Of a DNA stretch of 64,000 nt, positions 43,396 through 55,145 are shown in pieces; positions within the stretch are counted from its first letter, which is position 1, and each line of letters starts with the position of its first letter. The position numbers and the translations under genes were made by a program. Source of the DNA: Thinopyrum elongatum (lineage: Eukaryota > Streptophyta > Magnoliopsida > Poales > Poaceae); contig CM022303.1 in NCBI GenBank assembly GCA_011799875.1, positions 193,489,700 to 193,553,699 of the forward strand. Reading direction: 5' to 3'. A model generated the notes under the pieces. It was not told the DNA's origin. It saw only the letters and a program-made list of their open reading frames with translations, and made no database searches.

Positions 43396-46300
43396 GCATC
43401 TCCAAGCTTAATTCCTACTCGTCCTTGAGTAGGTAAATGATAAAAGAAATAATTTATGAAGTGTGAATGCTAGCAAAGTGCATAAGTTTGATCAATAGTA
43501 ATTTCAATCACTTTTCCTAGCATCATAACAGCAACTCTTTCTCATAAAACTCATCATGTTAAAGTAGCAACCAATTCACATGTTAAGGTTCAAACAATGA
43601 ATTCTCTTGAAACTCAACAACCTATGTTCTCAGTCACCAAACAATTGCAATTCAACTTATTCAACAGAGTCTAAGTAAGAGCTCCACATACTCAACCATC
43701 ATATAGTCTTCTATGATTGCTAACACTCACCGCATACACATGAGCAAAACGTTTCAACCAGATACATAGAAATATGGGGGCTTATAATTTCGCCTCCCAA
43801 CGTATTCACCTCAAGGGTGATGTCAACAATAATAACTCATGCTACCCATATCCAACTGGATATATGTGCCTAGATCTTTCCTCACCACATGATGCTTGCC
43901 AAAAGAGAAAAATAAAAAGGAATAGAGAGAAAAACTTTGACTCATGCATAAAAGTAAATACATAAAAGTAAAAGATAGGCCCTTCGCAGAGGGAAGCAGA
44001 GGTTGCCATGCGCTTATTTGTTTGTATGCTCAACCCTTAGTGCAAAAGAACATCACGTTATATTGCCCCTTATGATAGCAACCTTTATTATGCAGTCTGT
44101 CGCTTTTATTCTTTGCCATCACAAGTTCGTACAATGCTCAATTTTCTCTTACACTAAATGATCTAACACTTTTAGAAGCAATTTTTATTGCCTTATTGCA
44201 CCGATGACAACTTACTTGAAGGATCTTACTCAATCCTTAGGTAGGTATGGTGGACTCTTGAAAATAAGATTTGGGTTTAAGGGTTTTTGGATGCACAAGT
44301 AGTATCTCTACTTGGTGCGGAATTTTTGGCTAGCAAAGATGGGGGGCAAGCACCACATGTTGAAGGATCTATGACAATTTAACTTCTATGTGAATATGAA
44401 CAAACATAAATCATTACGTTGTCTTCCTTGTCCAACGTCAACAATTTTGGCATATAATATTTTGATGGGGGCTCACAATCATAAAAGATTTCCAAGATAG
44501 TGTATTTGCATGTGAAAGTTCTCTTCCTTATAGTAATCATTCAGGAATTGCTTGTATGACCAATATTGTGATTGTCAAGCTTCAAAAGATTTCACTTTAT
44601 AAACCCAATGTGAAGCTACCACTAGGCATGATATGAACATATAATTTCAACTTCATGATATTCAATTCATTCAACAATTTACTCATAGGATATAAGTGAA
44701 GCACAAGAGTAAATGACAAGCTACTCAAAAAAGATATAAGTGAAGATCAATCAAGTAGTTAAGTAAATAGATAGCTATGTGAGGACTCTCTCTTATTTAA
44801 AACTTTCAGATCTGAGTATTTTATTAAAACAGCAAGCAAAACAAAATAAAATGACAATCCAAGAATAGCACACATCATGTGAAGAAGCAAGAACTTAGGC
44901 TCAACCGATACTAACCGATAATTGTTGAAGAAGAAAGGTGGGATGCCTACCGGGGCATCACCAAGCTTAGATGCTTGAGACTTCTTAGAATATTAACTTG
45001 GGATGCCTTGGGCATCCCCAAGCTTGAGCTTTTGTGTCTCCTTAATTCTCCTCATATAACGGTTTCCCTAAATCTTAAAAACGTCATCCACACAAAACTC
45101 AACAAGAACTCGTGAGATAAGTTATTATAAACCAATGCAAAAACCTTATCATTCTCTACTGTAGCAAATCACTAAAATTATAATTTAACATTGCATACTA
45201 AATTCCTCTGCATATTTAATAGTCCTATCCTCAAATAGAATCATTAAACAAGCAAACATATGCAAACATAACAGCAATCTGCCAAAACAGGACAGTCTGT
45301 AAAGAATGCAAGAGTATTCATACTTATCTAACTCCAAAAATTCTGAAAATTTAGCACACTGTAGAAAATTTATCAGAGCTTATTTTTCAAAAAGTTTCAA
45401 CATTTTATCACAATCTGAACTTTGTAGAGAATTTTTTAAATAGCAATAAACTTTCTGTTTTGAAACAGCAACATGTAGACTTGCAAAATAAGCATGGCAA
45501 AGGCTATCATTGCCACTTTTATTGAAATAAAAAATGCAAAACATTATTCTAAATAACAGAAAGCAAATCCAAACAAAATAAATTGATGCTCCAAGTAAAA
45601 CACATATCATGTGACGAATGAAAACATAGCTCCAAGTGTGGTTACCGATAATGTTGGAGACGAAAGAGGGGATGCCTTCCGGGGCATCCCCAAGCTTAGT
45701 TGCTTGGATCATCCTTGAATATTACCTTGGGGTGCCTTGGGCATCCCCAAGCTTAGGGTATTGTCACTCCTTATTCTCCTCATATCAACATCTCACCCAA
45801 AACTTGAAAACTTCAATCACACAAAATCTTAACGGAACTTCGTGAGATAGGTTAGTATGATAAAGAGCAAACCATTTCACTTTGGTACTGTCAAAGACAA
45901 GATTAATAATTGTTTCCACACAATGCCTACTGTAGCATATCATTTCCACAATTTATATTGAGCAATATAAGCCATAGAAACTAGGAAACAAGCAAACTAT
46001 GCATTGAAAACAAAATCTGTCAAAAACAGAACAGTACGTAAAGATATGTATTACGGTCATACTTCTGTAACTCAAAAAATTCTGAAAAACTAGGAAAACG
46101 TACAAAATTTGTATACCCAACAACTGTAAAAAATTCAGAGTTTTTACACACTCTAGTGAATTTAAACAATTCTGTTACTGGGCGCAAAAGTTTCTGTTTT
46201 TGCACAGAATCAAGTCAACTATCATCCACACTATCCCAAAGGCTTTACTTGGTACTTTATTGAAATAAAAGCTATAAAACATTATTACTACAGTAGCATA

Positions 46301-46440
46301 ACCGTGTGAACACACAAAAACAGTAGGTAAAAGTGTTGGGTTGTCCCCCAACAAGCGCTTTTCTTTAATGCCTTTTAGCTAGGCATGATGATTTCAATGA
46401 TGCTCGCACAAAAGATAGGAATTGAAACACAAAGAGAGCA
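43396..46440 (-). other. E6 internal non-coding region with duplication
   Basis: AT-rich, no conserved frame. Two diverged copies of a segment lie about 720 bp apart, at about 44860-45420 and 45590-46170. Each contains a pair of gggcatccccaagctt sequences separated by 50-55 bp and the cctcatat, acttgaaaa landmarks. The same module is present once in E2 (about 29860-30380). Confidence 0.7.
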
Positions 46441-47280
46441 TCATGAATCATAAGTTCCTCTCTCATAATAATTTTCAGTAGCATCATGAATAGATTCATC
46501 AATATAATCATCACATAAAGCATTCTTTTCATGATCCACAAGCATAGAAATTTTATTACTCTCCACATAAGAAAATTTCTTCTCATTCACAATGGTGGGA
46601 GTATCATATGAAACTCGAATACTATAAATTGTTTCCACATTAAAAGAGTAATGTTCAGGAAAAGGGTAGTAATAACTATGACAAGTTTTATAAACATAAT
46701 CACCACTACTTTTTAGAACATAAGTGTCATCACAATAATCATCATAAGTAGCAACTTTGTTCTCATCATAGATAGGAGGCATGCAACCATCATAGCAAAT
46801 TCGATCATTCAAAGTAGGGGGGCTAAAAAGATCATCTTCATTAAGCATAGCATCCCCAAGCTTGGGACAAACATTAATTGCAGAAAATAAATTCTCAAAC
46901 ATGTCATTCTCATCAAACATAGCATCCCCAAGCTTGTGGCTTGGCATATCATAAGCATAATCACTCTCATCATTAATAGTATGAATAGCACCAACGTTAT
47001 AACAATTGCTATCATCATAATTTCCCAAGTTGGTGCCAAAAAGATTTCCAAGATTATAAGAAGTATAATTATCTTCCCAATCATAATCATCACAACAAGC
47101 AATAGGCATAACAAAATCATCATCAAGTGCATCATCTTCCACAATTATTTTTGATTCATTTTCATGAGGCACAACAATAATAGGAGCAACATTATTTGGG
47201 AGAGATACCTTTTTACCTCTATTATTTCTTCTTTTCTTCTTCTTCACCACATCATGTGTGGGTTTAATTAATTTTTTCAA
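46441..47280 (-). CDS. E6 ORF2, acidic protein of unknown function
   Basis: An uninterrupted 279-codon frame from ATG 47280 to the stop at 46441. The N-terminus is basic (HDVVKKKKRRNNRGKK), the rest strongly acidic and rich in Asp, Tyr and Asn, with two related repeats around HKLGDAMFDENDMFENLF and PKLGDAMLNEDDLFSPP. No known domain is recognised. It lies directly downstream of the gag-like frame and in another frame, so it may be expressed by frameshifting, by splicing or not at all. That a 279-codon frame survives in AT-rich sequence suggests past selection (inference). Confidence 0.5.
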   Translation of the reverse strand: MKKLIKPTHDVVKKKKRRNNRGKKVSLPNNVAPIIVVPHENESKIIVEDDALDDDFVMPIACCDDYDWEDNYTSYNLGNLFGTNLGNYDDSNCYNVGAIHTINDESDYAYDMPSHKLGDAMFDENDMFENLFSAINVCPKLGDAMLNEDDLFSPPTLNDRICYDGCMPPIYDENKVATYDDYCDDTYVLKSSGDYVYKTCHSYYYPFPEHYSFNVETIYSIRVSYDTPTIVNEKKFSYVESNKISMLVDHEKNALCDDYIDESIHDATENYYERGTYDS

Positions 47281-47285
47281 GCTTC

Positions 47286-48056
47286 TTATTGATGAGATTG
47301 GTTGGATAGGAGCTCCTCCTTATTACCTATTTCATCATGAGAGACAATAGGAGGGAAAGTGGAAATCTTTACCCTTTCATTAGTATTCCTTTTATATTCT
47401 ATTGGTTTCCCCATCTTTCTATAGTTGGCAATATAAGAATTCTCATTGCAATTTACCATGCAAAACATATAGATATTTTTTAGCTTAGTTTCAATGTCGT
47501 CCGTGAGAATGAATACTTCAAACCAACTATTTTTATATGTCAATTCTTCACTCCCCAAAAATAGACAAAGCTCATTATAAAGTTCAAGGGTGATCAAATC
47601 ATTACAATATTTGGCCATGATACGGTCATGAAAAAGTTTGCATTGGAAATTAAGATGACCAACTTTATTGCAAAGTTCACAAGTAATAGGACAAAGAGAG
47701 CATAATTTTGTAGCAAGTTCATCTATCACTTTGAGCAAAGAATTGGTTCTATCATGCTTATGATTCTTACAAAATCTATCTTCCCTATAAGGCACGTCTT
47801 CACAAAGTCTTTCCACTCCACAAAAATTGACATGCTTATAAGAAACATTTTTCTCATGACTAGTGCAATAATCATTAGCATTTTGGATATTCAAGGAATT
47901 CATACTAACAACATTGCAATCATGCTCATCACTCAAATATTTTGTGCCAAACATTTTATTGACTTCTTCTAACAATTGAGCACAATTTTCCGATCCATCA
48001 TTTTCAAGAAAGATATTATAAAGATGATCAATAATATGATGCAACCTCAATTCCAT
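47286..48056 (-). CDS. E6 ORF1, gag-like zinc-knuckle protein
   Basis: An open 256-codon frame from ATG 48056, 96 bp from the primer site, to the stop at 47286. The middle holds a CCHC zinc knuckle, CELCNKVGHLNFQC (C-x2-C-x4-H-x4-C), as in nucleocapsid proteins that bind element RNA. The N-terminal helix-rich part (HHIIDHLYNIFLEN) could be a degenerate capsid. The frame is intact. It fits a gag-like packaging protein in an element without pol. Confidence 0.65.
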   Translation of the reverse strand: MELRLHHIIDHLYNIFLENDGSENCAQLLEEVNKMFGTKYLSDEHDCNVVSMNSLNIQNANDYCTSHEKNVSYKHVNFCGVERLCEDVPYREDRFCKNHKHDRTNSLLKVIDELATKLCSLCPITCELCNKVGHLNFQCKLFHDRIMAKYCNDLITLELYNELCLFLGSEELTYKNSWFEVFILTDDIETKLKNIYMFCMVNCNENSYIANYRKMGKPIEYKRNTNERVKISTFPPIVSHDEIGNKEELLSNQSHQ

Positions 48057-48151
48057 TTTTTTGTAGTTTTCTTTTACGAACCAAACTTGTGATAAAACAA
48101 GAAACTAAAAGATTCAATTACAAGATCTAAATATATACCTTCAAGCACTCA

Positions 48152-48171
48152 CCTCCCCGGCAACGGCGCTA
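48152..48171 (-). other. E6 primer binding site
   Basis: On the minus strand tagcgccgttgccggggagg, ten bases from the LTR end; it fits the Athila-type tRNA-Asp site with one change. Confidence 0.8.
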
Positions 48172-48181
48172 GAAAAGAGCT

Positions 48182-49739
48182 TGATGTCTACTACGCAACT
48201 TTATTCTTGTAGACACGTGTTGGGCCTCCAAGCGCAGAGTTTTGTAGGACAGTAGCAATTTTCCCTCAAGTGGATGACCTAAGGTTTATCAATCCGTGGG
48301 AGGCATAGGATGAAGATAGTCTCTCTCAAACAACCCTGCAACCAAATACAAGAAATCTCTTATGTCCCCAACACACCCAATACAATGGCAAATTGTATAG
48401 GTGCACTAGTTCGGCAAAGAGATGGTGATAAAAGTGTAATATGGATGGTAGAAATATATTTTTATAATCTGAATAAATAAAAACAGCAAGGTAGCAATTG
48501 ATAAAACGGAGCACAAACGGTATTGCAATGCTTGAAAATGAGGCCTAGGGTCCATACTTTCACTAGTGCAACCTCTCAACAATGCTAATATAATTGGATC
48601 ATATAACCATCCCTCAAAGTGCGATGAAGAATCACTCCAAAGTTCCTATCTAGCGGAGAACATAAGAAGAAATTGTTTGTAGGGTACGAAACCACCTCGA
48701 AGCTATTCTTTCTGATCGATCTATCCAAGAGTTCGTACTAAAATAACACCAAATAATTTCAGATTCATAATACTCAATCCAACACAAAGAACCTCAAAGA
48801 GTGCCCCAAGATTTCTACCGGAGAAACAAAGAGAAGAACGTGCATCAACCCCTATGCATAGATTACCCCAATGTCACCTCGGGAATCCGCGAGTTGAGTG
48901 CCAAAACATATATCAAGTGAATCAATACGATACCCCATTGTCACCACAGGTATTCATAGCAAGACATACATAAAGTGTTCTCGAATCCATAAAAGTATTC
49001 AATCCGATAAAACGAAATCTCAAAGGGAAAACTCAATTCATCACAACAAGATAGAGAGGGGAAAACACCATATGATCCGACTATATTAACAAAGCCCGCG
49101 ATACATCAAGATTGTGCATCTCAAGAACACGAGAGAGAGAGATTAAACACATAGCTACTGGTACAAACCCTCAGCCCCGAGGGTGGACTACTCCCTCCTC
49201 ATCGTGGTGGCCGCCGGGATGATGAAGATGGCCACCGGTGATGATCTCCCCCTCCGACAGGGTGCCAGAACAGGGTCTAGATTGAATATCATGGATACAT
49301 AGGCCTTGCGGCGGCGGAACTTCTGATCTAGGCCTACCCCGAGGGTTTTTGGAATATTTAGGAATTTATAGGGCGAAGAGGCGGTGCGGGAGGCCATTGA
49401 GGTGGGCACAACCCACCGGGGCGCGCCTGGGGGCCCAGGCGCGCCCTGGTGGGTTGTGCCCCTCTCGGGGCACCCCCAGGTGCTGCTCTGGCCCATTGGA
49501 TGACTTCTGGTCCTTAAAAAATCCACAAAAAGTTTCGTTGCGTTTGGACTCCGTTTGGTATTGATTTTCTGCTATGTAAAAAACAAGCAAAAAAATAGCA
49601 ACTGGCACTAGGCACTATGTCAATAAGTTAGTCCCAAAAAATGATATAAAGTTGCTATAAAATGATTGTAAAACATCTAAGAATGATAATATAGCAGCAT
49701 GAATACTTCATAAATTATAGATACGTTGGAGACGTATCA
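48182..49739 (-). repeat. E6 5' LTR (right)
   Basis: 1558 bp, matches the left LTR throughout. TATA box at 49365-49371 (CTATAAA, minus). Hairpin arms at 49404-49431 and 49434-49461 with one mismatch. Confidence 0.95.
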
Positions 49740-49879
49740 GCAAGCAGTGTCTCTAACATACCCAAAGGAATCTCATAATAAATATTTTCAGTTGGTTCAG
49801 TAGGTTGAGGGACAACTCTTAGTGCTTCCGGTCGAGGTGAAGATACCCCAAATGAACCCCTCAAAGGATTATTTTCCAT
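49740..49879 (-). pseudogene. E5 gag, N-terminal part
   Basis: ATG at 49879 begins MENNPLRGSFGVSSPRPEAL, about 105 bp from the E5 LTR end. The frame is cut by E6 at codons for Leu-Ala of LETLLANP; the GCAAG duplication is part of this. It continues at 41829. Confidence 0.8.
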
Positions 49880-49953
49880 AGTAACAAGTGACAGAAAATT
49901 TCAGCACGTAATATAAATGTTTCCTTACCAAATTCCACTTACCAAAGGTGCTT

Positions 49954-49974
49954 CACGCCCCAGAAATGCCGCCA
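49954..49974 (-). other. E5 degraded primer binding site
   Basis: On the minus strand tggcggcatttctggggcgtg lies at the place of the Athila-type primer site but differs at several central bases. Confidence 0.45.
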
Positions 49975-49985
49975 GAAAAGAGTCT

Positions 49986-51509
49986 TGATGACCCACAAGT
50001 ATAGGGGATCAATCGGAGTCCTTTCGATAAATAAGAGTGTCGAACCCAACGAGGAGCAGAAGGAAATGACAAGCGGTTTTCAGCAAGGTATTCTCTGCAA
50101 GTGCTATAAGTAATAGTGATAGATAGTTTTGTAACAAGATAATTTGTAACGGGTAACAAGTAACAATAGTAACAAAGGTGCAGCAAGGTAGCCCAATTCT
50201 TTTTATAGCAAAGGACAGGCCGGAACGTTCTCTTATAAAAGCAAAGCATTCTTGAGGACACATGGGAATTATCATCTAGTCAGTTTCATCATGTTTATTT
50301 GATTCGCGTTCGCTACTTTGATATTTTGATATGTGGGTGGACCGGTGCTTGGGTGCTGTTCTTACTTGAACAAGCCTCCCACTTATGATTACCCCCTCTC
50401 ACAAGCATCTGCAACTACGAAAGAAGAATTAAGATAAATCTAACCATAACATGAAACATATGGATCTAAATCAGCCCCTTACGGAATAACACATAAACTA
50501 GGGTTGAAGCTTCTGTCACTCTAGCAACCCATCATCTACTTATTATTCCATACTACCTTCTCTTAGGCCCAAGTATGGTGAAGTGTCATGTAGTCGACGT
50601 TCACACGACACAAGTAAAGGAGGCAACAACATACATATCGTCAAAATATCGAACGAATACCAAATTCACATGATTACTTATAACAAGACTTCTCCCATGT
50701 CCTCAAGAATAAAAGTAACTACTCAAAAATCATATTCATGTTCAAGATCAGAGGGGTATTGAATATCATTAAGGATCTGAACATATAACACTAGCATCAA
50801 CTACAAGATGTAATCAACACTACTAGCAACCCACATGTACCAATCTGAGGTTTTGAGACAAAGATTGAATACAAGAGATGAACTAGGATGAACTAGGGTT
50901 TGAGATGAGATGGTGTTGGTGAAGATGTTGATGAAGATTGGTCCTCCCACGATGAGAGGATCGTTGGTGATGTCGATGGCTTCGATTTCCCCCTCCCGGA
51001 GGGAGGTTTCCCCGGTGGAATCGCTTCGCCGGGGAGCAAAAGTGCTCCTGCCCAGGTTCTGCCTCGAGACGGCGGTGCTTTGTCCCGAAAGTCTTCTTCT
51101 TATCTTTTCTAGGGCAAATGGCATCATATAGGAGAAGATGGGCCCCGGAGGCTTGCCAGGGGCCCCACAAGCTCGGGGGCGCGCCAGGGGGTAGGGCGCC
51201 CCCCCCCCCCCCCCAGGCTTGTGGCTTCCTGGTGGGTCCCCCTTTGGTGTTTCTTTCGCCAGTTTTTTTATATATTCCAAAATAATTCTCCACAAATTTT
51301 CAGGTCATTTGGAGTTATGCAGAATAGCTATCTCTGTTGTAGCCCTTTCCGGTCCAAAATTCCAGCTGCCGACAATCTCCCTCTTCATGTGGAACTTGCA
51401 AAATAAGAGAGAAAAGGCATAAGAATTGCATCATAAAGTGAAATAACAATCCAAAATGCAATAAACAACAATAGGAAAACATGATGCAAAATGGACGTAT
51501 GACGTATCA
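49986..51509 (-). repeat. E5 5' LTR
   Basis: 1524 bp, from TGATACGTC on the minus strand at 51509 to gggtcatca at 49986. A weak TATA-like CTATATG lies at 51125-51131. A GC-rich hairpin has arms CCACAAGC (51165-51172) and GCTTGTGG (51217-51224) around a 16-C run (51199-51214). No partner LTR is in the window. Confidence 0.75.
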
Positions 51510-52321
51510 CGGACGCGGACCTAGCGGAGTAGGAGGCGGTGCTCGAATCCTACCGCTCCGCCCGCGAGATCCGCCTCACTCGCTGGTGGTACCGGCAGCG
51601 GGTGGCGGAGGTGGCAGCCGCCGGCAAGGAGTGTGATGACGACGCGAGCGAGGCGGTGTTCGGCGAGACCGACGAGGAGGAGGAGGAAAACGCCGAGGTC
51701 GCGCCCCGCCACCACCACGAAGAAGCCGACACGTCCGTGGGCGCTGCCGACAGCGAGGAACAATAGTGCACGGTAGGTCGCCGCCGCTTTGGTCCCAGGA
51801 AGGCCACCGCTCCACCGCTCTCGTCGACGACAAGCTTGGTGGGCTGGCATCTTCGGCCGATTAGTCTCTTGGCGGCGATGTGGAGGCAGACAGCTTCACT
51901 TCCCGGGCCTCCGGAGAAGGAGGTTACAGAGGCGGAGCTGGAGAGTGCCGAGGCGGAGCTGGAGATGGTGAAGCTTCAATTCTCTTGGTTCATGGACGGA
52001 CACGGGGAACGGGCGCCGGCGACCATTTAGACCTAGCCGGACGAGCTCTGCTTAGTTGATGTAAATGTAATAAAATCCGTCATGTTTAGATGAAATCCGT
52101 CTTGTTTAAATGAAATCCGTTATGTTTATATGAAATCCTGCCATGTTTATAAGAAATCCGGTCGTGTTTGATCGAATTTAGTCCAGTTAATTTAAGTTGT
52201 TGTGAAAATGTATGCGGCTAGTGTTGGGTAGCGGCCTCCCGCATCCGTGTCCGCGGACTGGTCCCCCTGTCTGTGGACGGATGCAGGAGGAAATTTGTGG
52301 GTTGTCGTTGGAGATGCCCTA
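51510..52321. mobile_element. Harbinger-like DNA transposon end
   Basis: The right end reads cgttggagatgccc followed by TAA, the complement of the GGGCATCTCCAAC terminus with a TAA target common in grass PIF/Harbinger elements. The GC-rich part (51510-52030) codes for fragments such as EIRLTRWWYRQRVAEVAAAG with an acidic tail, interrupted by stops, and short aaatccgtcatgttta repeats follow at 52073-52170. The left end is missing, apparently because E5 inserted here. Confidence 0.5.
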
Positions 52322-53470
52322 ATGGCACATGTTGCCGTGCCCGTCTATTTTGACAAAAAGATGATAGGAAAGATGTAGGCGCCAAAAATCTCTAGTTTTT
52401 TTTTAGAATTCACACTATGTCCCTCAATATAGGCAAGAAATATAAGCGAACAAACTCAAGGAAATTGAATTGTCAAGAATGGGATCAGATGAAATCACAG
52501 CCAGCCAAAGGAAAATCATGCAAGTAAATGCTTGTTCTCCCGTGTAGAAATTAATAAGTTGATTGTTAGAGAAAACAGATGACCACATGAACATGTTCAT
52601 ACAGGAAATAGTGTAAACTCTGAATAAACATCAAATCTTGAAGCATGCTTTTTTTTGAAGCATAATTTTAACACTTTAGCTATATGTAAGTTGCCTGGTT
52701 TTTAAATTTGGGTCATTCGATTTTTTTTTTGACAGTTGGATGCTGCTTCAAGATGTGTTCTGGCTGTTTTTTTCTATTGCGTGTGTTGTCCTGTATTGGG
52801 CTGGATTTTTTTTACTGACCACCATTTTGGGCCAGTCAATTTTTTGTTGGGCTGAGCCAGTTACGTGTTTTCATACTGGGTTGTTTGTATGCATTTTTCT
52901 TCTGTTTTTTATTTTTTGTGTCATGTTTTATGGGTATATTTCGGTTGTCGGTTTTCCTTTTTCTTTTTCTTTATTACTTGTTGATTTTTATTTTTATTTT
53001 TTGTCGGTATTTTTGTGATGTTGGGTGTGCATAAATATATATAAAAATACTATGTTGTCGGTTTTCCGTTTTTATGTCGATTTTCCTATTTCTTTTTCTT
53101 TATTACTTGTTGATTTTTTTTCTGTTGTCTGTATTTTTGTGATGTTGGGTGTGCGTAAATATATATATAAATACTATGTAATATGTGCAAAAATTACACT
53201 ATTATATGATGGATGTTTGCATACAATAAAAAGTGTGTAATTTTAGTACAAAGTTGTGTGCAAATGTCTTTAATTTTTTTGATTATTTTTCTTCTTAAAA
53301 AGTAGTTCCAATGCAACCTATTCATTGTTCCTTATTAAAAATTGTATTTGTTTTTATTTAGTTATTATTCATTACATACATATTTTTGCAAATTATAAAA
53401 AAGTGCAATTTCTATGTAATTATGTGCCAAATTTTATCTTGTTTGTTTCTATTTTTTATTTTCTTTCTTC
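52322..53470. other. AT-rich, T-rich region
   Basis: No gene seen. A phrase (cgattttcctatttctttttctttattacttgttga) is present twice, near 52950-52985 and 53078-53113, as an approximately 128-bp tandem duplication that includes gtgatgttgggtgtgc. Confidence 0.5.
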
Positions 53471-55145
53471 TTAAATGGTAATGCCAATGTCACTAATTCA
53501 TTCTTCCTTAAAAAAATTAATTTTTGATTTGTTTCAGTGTTGTTTCATTTTCTTTCTTCTTAAAGGGTAATACCAAGCCACTAATTCATTCTTCTTAGAA
53601 GAAACTTCATTAATTTAGAGTTTGTTTTTTTTTTACTTTATTTTCTTCTATTTAATGGTAATACCGATGTGACCGTTCATTCCTTTCCTAGGAAACTTTT
53701 ATTCCTTTTGCAAAAATACCACTATAATATGCTCATTTTGCATATTTTTTTTTAAAAACAATTTTTTGTGAAATTGTGTGCAATTTTATCATTGTCTTTT
53801 ATTTCATTTTATTTTCTTAAAGGGTAATACCTATGCCACTAATTCATTCATTCTCAGAAAGCATTGTTATTTTGATTTTTTTTTTTGGTTTTCATTTCTT
53901 TTGTTTTTAAAAGGTATTACTAAAGCCACTAATTCATTCTTTTTACAAAACGTCATTGTTTTGATTTTTTTTACTACTTCATTTTCTTTCTTGTTTATGA
54001 TAATACCATTGCCACTGATTTACTCCTCGTAGAAACTTTCATTTTCATGAAAATTCCATTACTTGCATATTGTAAAAAACACAAATTTTGTGTAAATTAT
54101 GTGCAAATTTGTCATTATGTTTTATATTTTTCATTTTTCTCTGAAAGGGTAATACCGATGCCACCAAATTATCTTTCTTAGAAAACTCATTATTTTGATT
54201 CCTTTTAGTTTTTATATTATTTTCTTTCTTCTTTAAAGGTAATACCGATGCCACTAATACTATTTTATTAGTATTTTTTGAAATTCCACTATTATATGCG
54301 TATTTTGTGTATTATAAAGAACACAATTTCTCTGTAAATTGTGAGAAATTTTTGTCATTTTTTCTTTTTTCTTAAAGGGTAATACTAATGCCACTAATTC
54401 ATTCTTCCTTAGAAAACTTTGTCATTTTGATTTTGTTCTAGTTTTTATTTCATTTTCTTTCTTATTTATGGTAATACTAATGGCACTAATTCCACTATTA
54501 TACATTTATTCTTGCATATTATAACAAAGCACAATTTCTGTGTAAATTGTGTGCTAATTTTGCATATTATAACAAAGCGCAATTCCATAAATTTTACTAT
54601 TATATGCTTATCTTGCGTATTATAAAAAACTGTGATTTCTATGTAAATTCTGTTTTCCTTTTGTCATTATTTTTTAGAGTTTTTTTCCATTTTATTTCTA
54701 CTTAAAGGGTAATATCAATGTCACTAATCCATTAGTTGTTAGAAAACTCAAGTGTTTGATTATGTTTTCGTTTTTTTTCTTTTGTTTTCCTACACGCATG
54801 GGTTACAAGTGCATCCATGCATGCATGGCCGGCGCTGGTCCAGGCCAACCGGTGTGGTGACGTCCCGTCTCCATCACAATTATTTATTCAATTCACTACT
54901 AATACTCAATTAGTCGGTTGTTAAAAAAAGTGACTTGCCCAAAATTCTGTGTAAATTTTCCGCAAATTTTTTCATTGTTTGTTTAGATTTTTTTATGTTC
55001 TTTCTTCTTCAAGGGTAATATTAATGCCAATAATTCATTATAGCTTAGAAGATTTCATTATTATGATTTTTTTACTTTCTATTATATTTTATGTCTTCTT
55101 TAAGGGCATCATGAACTCCACTAATTTATTTCTTTTGAGAAAACT
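53471..55145. repeat. Degenerate repeat array marked by ggtaataccaatgccactaa
   Basis: About thirteen diverged copies of a motif like agggtaatac-aatgccactaattcattctt lie at about 53474, 53562, 53653, 53819, 53910, 53997, 54144, 54234, 54375, 54475, 54703, 55009 and 55100. Spacing is 80-310 bp. Between them are T-rich runs. No protein-coding signal. Confidence 0.75.

Larger units (their letters stand above)
41830..49739 (-). mobile_element. E6: complete WHAM-like non-autonomous Athila-type element
   Basis: LTRs of 1566 and 1558 bp, a 5-bp GCAAG duplication and an Athila-type primer site define the complete 7.9-kb element on the minus strand. The interior has two reading frames near the 5' LTR and then 3 kb of AT-rich non-coding DNA. 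No protease, RT or integrase motif is present. It must use enzymes from an autonomous Athila relative, possibly the family of E5 (inference). Confidence 0.93.
38443..51509 (-). mobile_element. E5: Athila-type gypsy element, 3' part missing, split by E6
   Basis: From right to left: a 1524-bp 5' LTR, a degraded primer site, gag (start 49879), E6 within gag, protease, RT and RNase H, cut by the E4 LTR after YFWDDPH. Integrase, 3' region and 3' LTR are not in the window. RT motifs and gag are Athila-like. Frames change between almost every domain, so it is inactive. Confidence 0.85.

Noticed and set aside
52740..54254. Phe and Leu-rich frames that look like membrane proteins
   Set aside because: They come from T-rich repeat DNA; no start context, splice sites or conserved motif.
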